DNA of 6,114 bases, from the NCBI GenBank assembly GCA_945898105.1, contig CAMDHL010000140.1:1-6114 (forward strand). The letters run 5' to 3'. The first letter of the stretch is position 1; each line of letters begins with the position of its first letter. Origin of the DNA: Comamonas sp. lk (GTDB lineage Bacteria > Pseudomonadota > Gammaproteobacteria > Burkholderiales > Burkholderiaceae_C). A model generated the notes under the pieces. That model was not told where the DNA came from, did not search any database, and was given only the letters and a program-made list of their open reading frames with translations. Below, in pieces: positions 1 through 6,114 of the stretch. Position numbers and translations under genes: made by a program.

Positions 1-123
1 GCTTTTGGCCAGTTGTTTGGCTTTGTTGGTATTTTGGTGGCTCTGCCGGCCAGCGCAGTGCTGCTGGTGGCCATACGGCGCTTGCGTAGCAGCTATATGG
101 CCAGCGGCCTCTATCAGCGCTAA
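1..123 (+). CDS. AI-2E family transporter (PerM/YdiK type), C-terminal end only
   Basis: The first 120 bases read as 40 codons in one open frame and end at a TAA at 121-123; the start lies left of the window. The visible peptide has a hydrophobic helix (GILVALPASAVLLVAI) followed by a basic cytoplasmic tail (RRLRSSYMASGLYQR). A GxLFGFVGxLxALPxxAVLLV helix followed by an Arg-rich tail is typical of the last membrane segment of AI-2E/PerM family permeases, inner-membrane proteins with about eight helices whose substrates are mostly undefined. The same family often sits directly upstream of hda in Burkholderiales, which supports the call. Only 3 to 9 nt separate its stop from the possible hda starts, so the two genes are probably cotranscribed and may be translationally coupled. 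Substrate cannot be judged from this fragment. Confidence 0.82.
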   Translation, partial: AFGQLFGFVGILVALPASAVLLVAIRRLRSSYMASGLYQR

Positions 124-126
124 AGC

Positions 127-816
127 ATGGTGATGCGGCAAATCGCACTCGACATCGCCATGCCCGGTGCGGCAACGCTGGCCAATTTTTTCCCCGGACC
201 CAATACCGTAGTACTCGCGCATTTGCAAGGCCTGGTCCAAAGCCAAGCAGCGCAGGACGCGCAGTCGGTTCCTACCTATCTCTGGGGCCCGGAGGGTACC
301 GGCAAGACGCATTTGTTGCGCGGCGCCGAAGAAGGCCTGCGCGCGCGCGGTGCCAGCGCCGGTTGTATGGACGCGTCAGGCGCCGCACCCCCTGAATTCG
401 ACGAATCCTGGGCCATGGTGCTGATGGACGATGTGCACCTTTACTCGGCCGAGCAGCAGCACACTGCGTTTCAGTGGTTTGTGCAAGCGCATAGTCTGCA
501 GCGTCCGGTGCTGGCGGCGGGCAGCAGCGCACCGGCCGATTTGCTTTTGCGCGAAGACCTGCGCACCCGTCTGGGCTGGGGTCATATTTTTTTGCTGCAA
601 CCTTTGGGCGAGGCACAAAGCCGCGCCGTCTTGCGCCAGGCGGCCGATGCACGTGGCCTGTTTTTGAGTGACGAGGTGATGGATTACACCTTGCGCCGCT
701 TCAGCCGCGACCTGGGCAGCCTGTTGGCTCTGCTCGACGAGTTAGATCGCTACGCGCTGCAAACCCAGCGCGCTATCACCATTCCCCTGATCCGTTCGAT
801 GTTGGAGAACACATGA
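127..816 (+). CDS. hda: DnaA regulatory inactivator Hda
   Basis: Hda is a DnaA-like AAA+ protein that, bound to the DNA-loaded beta clamp, stimulates ATP hydrolysis by DnaA and so prevents re-initiation of replication (RIDA). The 229-residue protein has the length expected for Hda and lacks a DnaA DNA-binding domain. Visible motifs are a possible clamp-binding peptide at the extreme N-terminus (QIALDI, residues 5-10), Walker A (GPEGTGKT, 54-61), a Walker B-like strand (VLMDDVH, 98-104), the sensor I strand around 127-136, the arginine-finger segment (LREDLRTRLGWG, 141-152), and a sensor II helix (RFSRDLGSLLALLDELD, 191-207). The start is uncertain: ATG 127 and ATG 133 are both possible, neither has a good Shine-Dalgarno sequence, and homologs as I recall them favour 133 (MRQIALDI). 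The stop overlaps the next gene by ATGA at 813-816, implying coupled translation. The family call is firm; activity is inferred. Confidence 0.95.
   Translation: MVMRQIALDIAMPGAATLANFFPGPNTVVLAHLQGLVQSQAAQDAQSVPTYLWGPEGTGKTHLLRGAEEGLRARGASAGCMDASGAAPPEFDESWAMVLMDDVHLYSAEQQHTAFQWFVQAHSLQRPVLAAGSSAPADLLLREDLRTRLGWGHIFLLQPLGEAQSRAVLRQAADARGLFLSDEVMDYTLRRFSRDLGSLLALLDELDRYALQTQRAITIPLIRSMLENT
804..807 (+). promoter_or_regulatory. Ribosome binding site for the HAD phosphatase
   Basis: A GGAG lies five bases before the ATG at 813, inside the last codons of hda. It fixes the start of the HAD gene at 813 and supports translational coupling across the ATGA overlap. Confidence 0.7.
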
Positions 817-1499
817 GTTTGCCCAAGCTGGCCCTGTTTGACCTGGACCATACGCTGATACCTTTTGATTCCGATTACAGCTGGGGCCAGTTCATCGCGC
901 GATTGGGCTGGACTGATCCAGTTGAGTTCACCCGCCGCAATGATGCTTTTTACCTTCAGTACAAGGCTGGCACGTTGGACATCTTTGAATACGCCCGCTT
1001 TGCCACCGCCGCGTTTGTGCAGCGCGGTGAAACGGCTGCCCGTCAGGCGCATGCCCGCTATATGGAAGAAGTGGTCAAGCCCGGTCTCTTGCCGCAAGCG
1101 TTTGAATTGGTGCGTCAGCACAAAGCCGAGGGCGCTACGGTGATCGTGGTCACGGCGACCAATGAATTTGTCACCCGCCCGATTGCCGCCGCGCTGGGTG
1201 CGGACGAATTGATGGCGGTGGATTTGCAACGCGACACTGCGCCCGGCGGCAGTGGCTGGTTTACCGGCGAAGTGCGCGGTGTGCCCAGTTTTCGCGAAGG
1301 CAAGGTGGCGCGGGTCGAGGCGTGGCTGGCGGCACGCAATTTGGGCTGGCAGGATGTGCACAGCACTTTTTACTCCGACTCCATCAACGACCTGCCGCTT
1401 TTGGAAAGAGCCAATGTACCGGTAGCCACGAATCCGGACGACCCCCTGCGCGCTATTGCCACGGAGCGCGGATGGCGCATACTCGAACTCTTCGCCTGA
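813..1499 (+). CDS. HAD-IB family phosphatase (SerB/CicA-like)
   Basis: This is a 228-residue haloacid-dehalogenase-superfamily hydrolase of the IB subfamily, which includes phosphoserine phosphatase and related phosphomonoesterases. All four HAD motifs are visible: motif I FDLDHTL (9-15, nucleophile Asp10, general acid Asp12), motif II VVTATN (112-117, Thr114), motif III lysine in REGK (Lys164), and motif IV YSDSINDLPLL (187-197, Mg-binding Asp189 and Asp193). The helical cap between motifs I and II (about 18-105) fits the C1 type. No signal peptide or membrane segment is evident, so it is cytosolic. The start at 813 has a good ribosome binding site and overlaps the hda stop. It is often annotated as a SerB-like or histidinol-phosphatase-like protein, but the substrate cannot be read from the sequence; DLDHTLIPFDSD resembles the general HAD-IB group more than true SerB, which carries an N-terminal ACT-like region missing here. 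Confidence 0.93.
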   Translation: MSLPKLALFDLDHTLIPFDSDYSWGQFIARLGWTDPVEFTRRNDAFYLQYKAGTLDIFEYARFATAAFVQRGETAARQAHARYMEEVVKPGLLPQAFELVRQHKAEGATVIVVTATNEFVTRPIAAALGADELMAVDLQRDTAPGGSGWFTGEVRGVPSFREGKVARVEAWLAARNLGWQDVHSTFYSDSINDLPLLERANVPVATNPDDPLRAIATERGWRILELFA

Positions 1500-1550
1500 A
1501 GGCGGTGCACCAATTGGCCGTAGACACTGGCCCGGTGCAACCCTGTTTTT

Positions 1551-3167
1551 ATGATCAAAAAATTTATTACAAACTTGTTGGCTAAAGCCACCGGCAGCAG
1601 CACTCCCGGCGGCAAACCCTCTTTGGGTAAGCGCGTGGACGTGCCGGTGCAAACCCACGGTATCGATCCCACGCTGGTCGATGACCGTGCTGCCAATGTG
1701 GTGCGCACATTGCAGGATGCCGGTTTTGTGGCCTATATCGTCGGCGGCGCGGTGCGCGACCTGTTGCTGGGCTTGCGCCCCAAGGACTTTGATGTTGCCA
1801 CCGACGCCACACCTGAACAGGTCAAATCCCTGTTTCGCCGCGCTTTCATCATCGGGCGGCGCTTTCGTATCGTGCATGTGGTCTATGGCCGGGGCCGCGA
1901 GCATGAAGTGATCGAGGTCTCCACCTTCCGCGCCTATCTAGACAACGCTGCCGCCGAACAAGTAGCAGGCAACGAAAAAACCAGCAAGAGCGAGCTTGCC
2001 GGTATGAAGCATGCCGTGGACTCCACAGGCCGCGTCCTGCGTGACAACGTCTGGGGTCCGCAAGAGGAAGACGCGGTCAGGCGCGACTTCACCATCAACG
2101 CCATGTACTACGACCCGCAAACGCAAATTTTGGTCGATTACCACGGCGGTATCAAAGACGCCAAAAACAAAACCCTCAAGATGATTGGCGACGCTGGTGT
2201 GCGTTACCGCGAAGACCCGGTGCGCATCATCCGCGCGGTGCGCTTTGCGGCCAAGCTGGCGCCGCTGGGCTTCAAGGTGGACAGCAAAACCGCAGCGCCT
2301 TTGCGCAAATGCCTTCCCCTGCTGGCCGATGTGCCGCAAAGCCGCTTGTTTGATGAAATGCTCAAGCTCTTGCAAACCGGGCATGCACTGGCGTCGATTG
2401 CGCAATTGCGCAAGCTCGGGCTGGAGCGCGGCATTTATCCCTTGCTCGATTTGGTGGTGGAGCGCGCCGACCATCCTTTTGTCACCACTGCTTTGCAAGA
2501 TACCGACCGGCGCGTGGGCGAGGGTAAGCCGGTAGCGCCCAGTTTTTTGCTGGCCTGCGTGTTGTGGGCCGATGTGCGCGATGGCTGGGCGGCGCGCCAG
2601 GCCGAAGGGCAGCACGCGCACCCCGCCTTGCAGGATGCGATAGACGACGTGTTTAACGCCCGTATCGGCGACGTATCCGGGCGCGGTAAATTGGCTGCCG
2701 ATATGCGCGAGATCTGGATGATGCAGCCGCGTTTTGAAAAGCGCGTGGGCAGCGCACCTTTTGGCTTGGTGCAGCAGGAACGATTTCGCGCCTCGTTTGA
2801 CTTCATGCGCCTGCGCGCTGACATTGGCGAGGTGGAAGAAGTGTTGGCCGACTGGTGGCAGGAGTTTTCCACGGGTGATGACGCGATGCGCGAAGATCTG
2901 GTGGACCAGGTGCGCAAAGAAAACCTCAAGCGCCCACGCGTGGTGCGCGCACCCCGGCCCGCATCAGTGCCGCGCCATGAGGCCGGTGATACGCAGGCTG
3001 TTGGTGCCTCGGACAAGGCTTCATCTGAGCCGCAGCATGCCTCTGACCAAGACGGTTCAATGGACGATTCCGGTGCGCCCAAAAAGCGTCGCCGTCGCCG
3101 TCGCAGTGGCTCCGGCCGTGATGCGGGCGATGGCCAAGGGCAGGGCGGACCTGCCGATTCCAACTAA
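1551..3167 (+). CDS. pcnB: Poly(A) polymerase I PcnB
   Basis: PcnB adds 3' poly(A) tails to RNA and so promotes decay by exonucleases. The 538-residue protein belongs to the class II nucleotidyltransferase family shared with CCA-adding enzymes. The head has GGAVRDLLLG (65-74) and the metal-binding pair Asp79/Asp81 in RPKDFDVAT (76-84). IIGRRFRIVHV (100-110) matches the signature used to separate bacterial poly(A) polymerases from CCA enzymes. RRDFTINAM (177-185) and YREDPVRIIRAVRFAAKL (219-236) form the RNA/nucleotide-binding neck. From about 465 the tail is low-complexity, ending in KKRRRRRRSG (511-520) plus a Gly/Asp-rich end, as in other PcnB proteins with basic tails. The ATG at 1551 has no clear Shine-Dalgarno sequence, but MIKKFI is the N-terminus I expect in relatives and the next in-frame Met is residue 152. 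It follows the HAD gene by 51 nt and precedes folK by 12 nt, a pcnB-folK pairing widespread in proteobacteria. Confidence 0.96.
   Translation: MIKKFITNLLAKATGSSTPGGKPSLGKRVDVPVQTHGIDPTLVDDRAANVVRTLQDAGFVAYIVGGAVRDLLLGLRPKDFDVATDATPEQVKSLFRRAFIIGRRFRIVHVVYGRGREHEVIEVSTFRAYLDNAAAEQVAGNEKTSKSELAGMKHAVDSTGRVLRDNVWGPQEEDAVRRDFTINAMYYDPQTQILVDYHGGIKDAKNKTLKMIGDAGVRYREDPVRIIRAVRFAAKLAPLGFKVDSKTAAPLRKCLPLLADVPQSRLFDEMLKLLQTGHALASIAQLRKLGLERGIYPLLDLVVERADHPFVTTALQDTDRRVGEGKPVAPSFLLACVLWADVRDGWAARQAEGQHAHPALQDAIDDVFNARIGDVSGRGKLAADMREIWMMQPRFEKRVGSAPFGLVQQERFRASFDFMRLRADIGEVEEVLADWWQEFSTGDDAMREDLVDQVRKENLKRPRVVRAPRPASVPRHEAGDTQAVGASDKASSEPQHASDQDGSMDDSGAPKKRRRRRRSGSGRDAGDGQGQGGPADSN
3087..3104 (+). repeat. 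Short tandem repeat (CGTCGC)x3 encoding the Arg tract of PcnB
   Basis: Three perfect copies of the hexamer CGTCGC lie in frame in pcnB and encode six consecutive arginines of the basic tail. Each unit is two Arg codons, so gain or loss of a unit would keep the frame. It is probably simply codon repetition within an Arg tract. Confidence 0.7.
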
Positions 3168-3179
3168 ATCGTCCTGCCC

Positions 3180-3644
3180 ATGCGCGAGCCCGTGATTGCC
3201 ACCATTGGTCTAGGCGCCAATTTGGGCGATGCCTGCCAAGCCGTGCAGGACGCCATGCTCGCCATAGCCGCTTTTGAGCACTGCCAGTTACGCGCAGCAT
3301 CGCCCTTGTATCGCAGCGCACCCGTGGATTCCAGTGGACCTGATTATTTCAATGCAGTCATGCAAATTTCCACCCGCCTGACTGCGCCCGATTTGCTGGC
3401 CCGATTGCACCAACTTGAGCGTGGCGCCGGGCGTGAGCGGCCTTACCGCAACGCACCGCGCACCCTGGACCTGGACATCTTGCGTTATGGCACAGCGCGC
3501 ATCGACAGCCCGACGCTGACAGTGCCGCACCCACGCATGCACCAACGCGCTTTTGTGCTGCGCCCCTTGGCCGACATAGCGCCAGCGCTGGTCAGCGTGC
3601 AAGATTTGCATGCTGTGGCTGATCAAGCGATTGAAAAAGTATGA
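3180..3644 (+). CDS. folK: 2-amino-4-hydroxy-6-hydroxymethyldihydropteridine pyrophosphokinase (HPPK)
   Basis: FolK transfers pyrophosphate from ATP to 6-hydroxymethyl-7,8-dihydropterin, giving the substrate of dihydropteroate synthase in folate synthesis; it is a soluble cytosolic enzyme. The 154 residues are a normal length (E. coli about 159). IGLGANLGD (9-17) is the usual N-terminal strand and loop. YRSAPVDSSGPDYFNAV (44-60) is the pterin-side loop region. RNAPRTLDLDILRYG (90-104) is the HPPK signature with the Mg-binding Asp97 and Asp99, and PHPRMHQRAFVLRPLADIAP (116-135) is the conserved C-terminal block. The ATG at 3180 is the only sensible start; no strong Shine-Dalgarno sequence is seen, and it lies 12 nt after the pcnB stop, so it is probably on the same transcript. 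Its TGA at 3642-3644 overlaps an ATG at 3641 in another frame (see findings). Confidence 0.96.
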   Translation: MREPVIATIGLGANLGDACQAVQDAMLAIAAFEHCQLRAASPLYRSAPVDSSGPDYFNAVMQISTRLTAPDLLARLHQLERGAGRERPYRNAPRTLDLDILRYGTARIDSPTLTVPHPRMHQRAFVLRPLADIAPALVSVQDLHAVADQAIEKV

Positions 3645-3693
3645 ACGCGGCAGCGACCAAGCCCCCAACAAGCGCAACGCTTTGGTAACGGCC

Positions 3694-4635
3694 ATGTCCA
3701 CCAATTTGACAGCCGCCCCACCTTTGCTGCCCGCACTGGAAGCTCCCCAACGGGTGATAGACACGGTGGCAGGGCGAATAAATCTATACGAATCAGCGCC
3801 GCAAGACCGCGCGCCTGCATTGCCACCTCTCCTGTTGATTCACAGTATTAATGCTGCGGCCTCCGCTGCCGAAGTGCGGCCTCTGTTCGAACATTACCGG
3901 CGCGAGCGGATGGTGATCGCTATGGAGTTGCCCGGTTATGGCTTCTCCGAGCGAAGCGACCGCCTGTATACGCCGCGCTTGATGACCGACGCGGTTCTCG
4001 CGGTCCTAGACCTTTTAGCCCGCGAACACGGAGCACTTCCGGTCGATGTGCTCGCCCTTTCTTTGTCCAGCGAATTTGCCGCCCGAGCGGCTATGGAGGC
4101 GCCGCATCGCATTGGGCGTCTAGCCTTGGTCAGCCCCACCGGACTCAGCCGTTTAAAAGCGCGCCGGGCCCCAACAGGAAGCACCGGCTACAAGCCGCGT
4201 TTACATGCGGTATTGCGCTGGCCGCGCTGGTCACAGGGCTTGTTTGAGACGCTGACCAGCCCAGTGGTGATTCGCTATTTTTTGCGCAAGACTTGGGGTT
4301 CACCGCATATCGACCCGCAGTTGTGGCCTTACTGCGTGCAGACGGCACAGCAAGAGGGCGCCCGCTTCGCGCCCCTGTGTTTTTTGTCTATGGTCTTGTT
4401 CAGTCAGGACATCCACACGGTGTATGAATCGCTGCAATGTCCGGTCTGGATCTCCATGGCCACGCGCGGCGACTTCACGAATTACCGGGGTCTGGCCTTG
4501 CTACAAACGGCAAACCCGTGGAACACCCAAAAAGTGCCCGGCGGTGCTTTGCCATACTTTGAGGACTTGCCTGATTTCGTAGCGCGACTGGCGCCGTTTT
4601 GGTCAGGTGAACCCGGGTCAGTGGCGGGCGCATAA
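3694..4635 (+). CDS. Alpha/beta-hydrolase-fold protein with atypical catalytic motifs
   Basis: A 313-residue protein of the alpha/beta hydrolase fold; function unknown. Numbering from Met at 3694: the first core strand and oxyanion region read LLLIHSINAAAS (46-57), where HS replaces the usual HG; ELPGYGFSE (78-86) matches the DxPGxGxS turn; the nucleophile elbow reads ALSLS (121-125) with Ser123 as candidate nucleophile; a cap of mixed helices spans about 150-235; ISMATRGDFTNY (253-264) is the acid strand with candidate Asp260; and GGALPYFEDLPDF (283-295) is the usual GHxPxxE end, with Ala285 where the catalytic His is expected. There is no signal peptide. An in-frame ATG exists at 3610 inside folK, but MSTNLT at 3694 is preferred because the longer version would overlap folK by 35 nt with unrelated-looking residues. 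Its Shine-Dalgarno sequence is weak (GGTAA). It could be a lipase/esterase-like enzyme with a displaced His, or a non-catalytic relative. Confidence 0.85.
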   Translation: MSTNLTAAPPLLPALEAPQRVIDTVAGRINLYESAPQDRAPALPPLLLIHSINAAASAAEVRPLFEHYRRERMVIAMELPGYGFSERSDRLYTPRLMTDAVLAVLDLLAREHGALPVDVLALSLSSEFAARAAMEAPHRIGRLALVSPTGLSRLKARRAPTGSTGYKPRLHAVLRWPRWSQGLFETLTSPVVIRYFLRKTWGSPHIDPQLWPYCVQTAQQEGARFAPLCFLSMVLFSQDIHTVYESLQCPVWISMATRGDFTNYRGLALLQTANPWNTQKVPGGALPYFEDLPDFVARLAPFWSGEPGSVAGA

Positions 4636-4703
4636 TTGTCCAGCCCAAACCTGTTTTATGCAAAGCAGACTGTGTATCCCGATTCATTAGAAATTGTTAA
4701 TTC

Positions 4704-4710
4704 AAAAGGA
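4704..4710 (+). promoter_or_regulatory. Ribosome binding site deciding the CDGSH protein start
   Basis: AAAAGGA lies six bases before the ATG at 4717, the best Shine-Dalgarno sequence in the window. It selects 4717 over the in-frame upstream TTG at 4636. Confidence 0.8.
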
Positions 4711-4716
4711 AATTCC

Positions 4717-4956
4717 ATGGAACCCCATATCGCCCAAAAGTCACCTTACGCCAGCAACGTCGAAGCGGGTAAAGACTATTACTGGTGCTCCTGCGGACAA
4801 AGCAAGGCGCAACCTTTTTGCGACGGCTCGCACAAAGGCAGCGAATTCACCCCCGTGAAATACCATGCCGAGGAAACCAAGACGGTGTATTTTTGTGGTT
4901 GCAAACACAGCGCCGCCAAGCCCTTGTGCGATGGTGCCCACAAAGCGCTAGCTTAA
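4717..4956 (+). CDS. CDGSH iron-sulfur domain protein with two motifs
   Basis: A 79-residue soluble protein with two copies of the CDGSH-type [2Fe-2S] motif (C-x-C-x2-S/T-x3-P-x-C-D-G-S/A-H). The first reads CSCGQSKAQPFCDGSH (24-39; ligands Cys24, Cys26, Cys35, His39). The second reads CGCKHSAAKPLCDGAH (60-75; ligands Cys60, Cys62, Cys71, His75), with Ala in place of Ser in CDGSH. All eight expected ligands of two 3Cys-1His clusters are present. Tandem-motif proteins resemble the human CISD3/MiNT type and small bacterial homologs, proposed to act in redox or Fe-S handling; the role here is unknown. There is no membrane anchor. The start at 4717 is set by a strong ribosome binding site. An 81-nt gap separates it from the hydrolase, where CATAAT at 4631-4636 could be a -10 box but no fitting -35 is evident. 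A terminator follows directly. Confidence 0.94.
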   Translation: MEPHIAQKSPYASNVEAGKDYYWCSCGQSKAQPFCDGSHKGSEFTPVKYHAEETKTVYFCGCKHSAAKPLCDGAHKALA

Positions 4957-4973
4957 ATTTAGCGCAAGCAGAT

Positions 4974-4999
4974 ATGCCACCTTAGGGTGGCATTTTTTT
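4974..4999 (+). terminator. Rho-independent terminator after the CDGSH gene
   Basis: ATGCCACC (4974-4981) and GGTGGCAT (4986-4993) form a perfect 8-bp stem with a TTAG loop, followed by a run of T to 4999. The T run is only on the right side, so it acts on rightward transcripts; the reverse strand has no matching T run. It ends the CDGSH transcript 17 nt after the stop codon. Confidence 0.9.
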
Positions 5000-5061
5000 G
5001 GTTTAAGCGCGCAGAGGGTGCGATATCCGTGCGACCCAGTGAATCCCAGTGTCCGTATGGT

Positions 5062-6114
5062 TCAGGCACTGGCAGCGATCAAGGTCTGGGTATAGGGGTG
5101 TTGCGAGTCATTGAGCACGGTTTCTGTGGCACCCATTTCGACAACCTGTCCATCTTTCATAACCAACACATCATGGGCCATCGCCCGAATGACCGCTACA
5201 TCGTGGGTAATCAGCAGGTAGCTTAAACCGCGTTGGCGTTGCAAGCTCTGTAGCAGGCCCAGAACCTGTTTTTGAATTGTCACGTCCAGCGCGCTGGTGG
5301 GCTCGTCAAGTACCAGCAAGCGCGGATCGACAATTAGGGCCCGTGCAATCGCCACGCGCTGGCGCTGCCCGCCCGAGAACTCATGCGGATAGCGCGCCAG
5401 CAAGTTGGGAAACTGCGCCTCTGTTAAGCCTACCTCGGCCAATGTTTGCAACACGCTTTGCTGTCGTTGCGCAGCGTTCAATTCAGCGTGGTGTACTTGT
5501 AGGCCTTCGCCCACAATTTCTGCCACCGTCATGCGCGGTGAGAGTGATGAAAACGGGTCTTGAAAAACCACCTGCATGGAGCGACGCAATCGCTGATCTG
5601 ACAAAGTATCTTTGCCCCAGCCCTGGCCATCAAAGCTTATTTTTCCACCCTGTGGATATAAGCCCAGGACTGCCAGCGCAAGGCTGGACTTGCCCGACCC
5701 GGATTCCCCAATAACGCCCAATGTTCGACCCACACCGATAGAAAAACTGGCACGGTGTACCGCGGTAAAGCTGCCTTTTTTAAACCACCCACGCCAGCCT
5801 GGCAGCGGCACGGGGTAATCCACTTTCACATCTTTGGCTTCCAGCAAAGCTGGACCAATATCTGCGGCGGCTTCGAGGGGGTCGCGGCTAGGCACGCTGT
5901 CAATGAGCTTGCGGGTGTAGGGGTGTTGGGCATGCGTAAACACTTCGGCAACAGTGCCAGACTCCACCAGGTGGCCGTTCTCCATCACCGCAACCCGATC
6001 GGCAAATTTGCGCACCAAGTTCAGGTCATGGGTAATCATCAAAACCGCCATGCCGGTTTCACGCTGCAGGTCTTGTAGCAAATCCAGGATCTGGGCCCGA
6101 ACAGACACATCCAA
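5062..6114 (-). CDS. Fused double-ATPase subunit of a peptide-class ABC transporter (YejF/GsiA-like), C-terminal part
   Basis: The gene runs leftward, ends at TGA (5062-5064) and continues past the right edge; 350 residues are visible. Its first codon here (TTG) is internal, not a start, since the text begins at LDVSVRAQ, just after the DEPT(T/S)A part of a Walker B/D-loop. Residues 1-80 are the end of ATPase domain 1 (H-loop His29; HPYT at 64-67, typical of oligopeptide/dipeptide ATPases). A linker follows, then complete ATPase domain 2: Walker A GESGSGKS (136-143), Q-loop Gln185, signature [15 protein letters not shown] (246-260), Walker [13 protein letters not shown] (266-277, Glu271), H-loop His304, and a second HPYT (339-342). 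The fused form is that of YejF (microcin C/peptides) and GsiA (glutathione); it powers inner-membrane permeases for import. The permease and binding-protein genes would lie to the right of the window, upstream of this gene, so the substrate cannot be assigned. Confidence 0.93.
   Translation of the reverse strand: MDVSVRAQILDLLQDLQRETGMAVLMITHDLNLVRKFADRVAVMENGHLVESGTVAEVFTHAQHPYTRKLIDSVPSRDPLEAAADIGPALLEAKDVKVDYPVPLPGWRGWFKKGSFTAVHRASFSIGVGRTLGVIGESGSGKSSLALAVLGLYPQGGKISFDGQGWGKDTLSDQRLRRSMQVVFQDPFSSLSPRMTVAEIVGEGLQVHHAELNAAQRQQSVLQTLAEVGLTEAQFPNLLARYPHEFSGGQRQRVAIARALIVDPRLLVLDEPTSALDVTIQKQVLGLLQSLQRQRGLSYLLITHDVAVIRAMAHDVLVMKDGQVVEMGATETVLNDSQHPYTQTLIAASA

Noticed and set aside
750..1904. 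A 384-codon open frame on the minus strand, antisense to the HAD gene and pcnB
   Set aside because: It lies wholly opposite two confidently identified genes, its translation shows no family motif and is rich in His/Gln/Arg/Gly as expected from reversed GC-rich codons, and it has no evident ribosome binding site or promoter context.
3610..3693. 28-residue N-terminal extension of the hydrolase from an ATG inside folK
   Set aside because: It overlaps the conserved end of folK, has a basic composition with no recognisable hydrolase feature, and the ATG at 3694 leaves a normal-length protein.
4631..4636. CATAAT as a -10 promoter element for the CDGSH gene
   Set aside because: It is close to TATAAT, but no acceptable -35 hexamer lies about 17 nt upstream and there is no extended -10 TG; it also overlaps the hydrolase stop codon. 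Possible but not supported enough to list.
4636..4716. In-frame TTG extension of the CDGSH protein by 27 residues
   Set aside because: It starts immediately after the hydrolase stop on a TTG without a Shine-Dalgarno sequence, the extra residues lack family similarity, and ATG 4717 has AAAAGGA at ideal spacing.
5017..5038. Imperfect inverted repeat (GGGTGCG...GTGCGACCC) downstream of the ABC gene as a possible leftward terminator
   Set aside because: The stem needs a bulge and mismatches, and no T run follows on the minus strand, so it is not a convincing intrinsic terminator.
5651..5659. TGTGGATAT, one mismatch from a DnaA box, notable in a window containing hda
   Set aside because: It is a single near-match inside the ABC transporter coding region, with no cluster of boxes or AT-rich element; chance is sufficient.

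Overview
The window looks like chromosomal core DNA from a betaproteobacterium, most likely Burkholderiales and probably near Comamonadaceae (Rhodoferax/Polaromonas-like). The evidence is moderately GC-rich coding DNA, protein sequences typical of that group (Hda beginning near (K/R)QIALDI, PcnB beginning MIKKFI), and the gene order AI-2E-type permease > hda > HAD-IB phosphatase > pcnB > folK, which I recall as common there. The taxonomic call is from memory and not computed.

Layout. Positions 1-3644 hold a tightly packed rightward block. It contains the last 40 codons of an AI-2E/PerM family membrane protein, hda (AAA+ regulator of DnaA), a HAD-IB phosphatase joined to hda by an ATGA stop/start overlap, pcnB (poly(A) polymerase I), and folK (folate pathway HPPK) 12 nt after pcnB. 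The largest gap is 51 nt, before pcnB, and no terminator is visible, so the block is probably one operon or a set of overlapping transcripts. Its functions (replication control, RNA turnover, folate synthesis) are housekeeping and not one pathway.

From 3694 to 4635, same strand, lies an alpha/beta-hydrolase-fold protein with non-canonical catalytic motifs: Ala-Leu-Ser-Leu-Ser at the nucleophile elbow and Ala where the catalytic His is expected. At 4717-4956 is a small protein with two CDGSH-type iron-sulfur motifs. It has a clear Shine-Dalgarno sequence and is closed by a strong rho-independent terminator at 4974-4999.

From 5062 to the right edge, on the opposite strand and convergent with the rest, is the 3' two-thirds or so of a fused double-ATPase subunit of a peptide/nickel-class ABC transporter (YejF/GsiA/DppDF type). 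Its promoter and first ATPase Walker A lie outside the window.

I see no mobile element, CRISPR array, tRNA or rRNA, phage gene or defence system. The window is essentially ordinary; the least conventional item is the alpha/beta-hydrolase-like protein.
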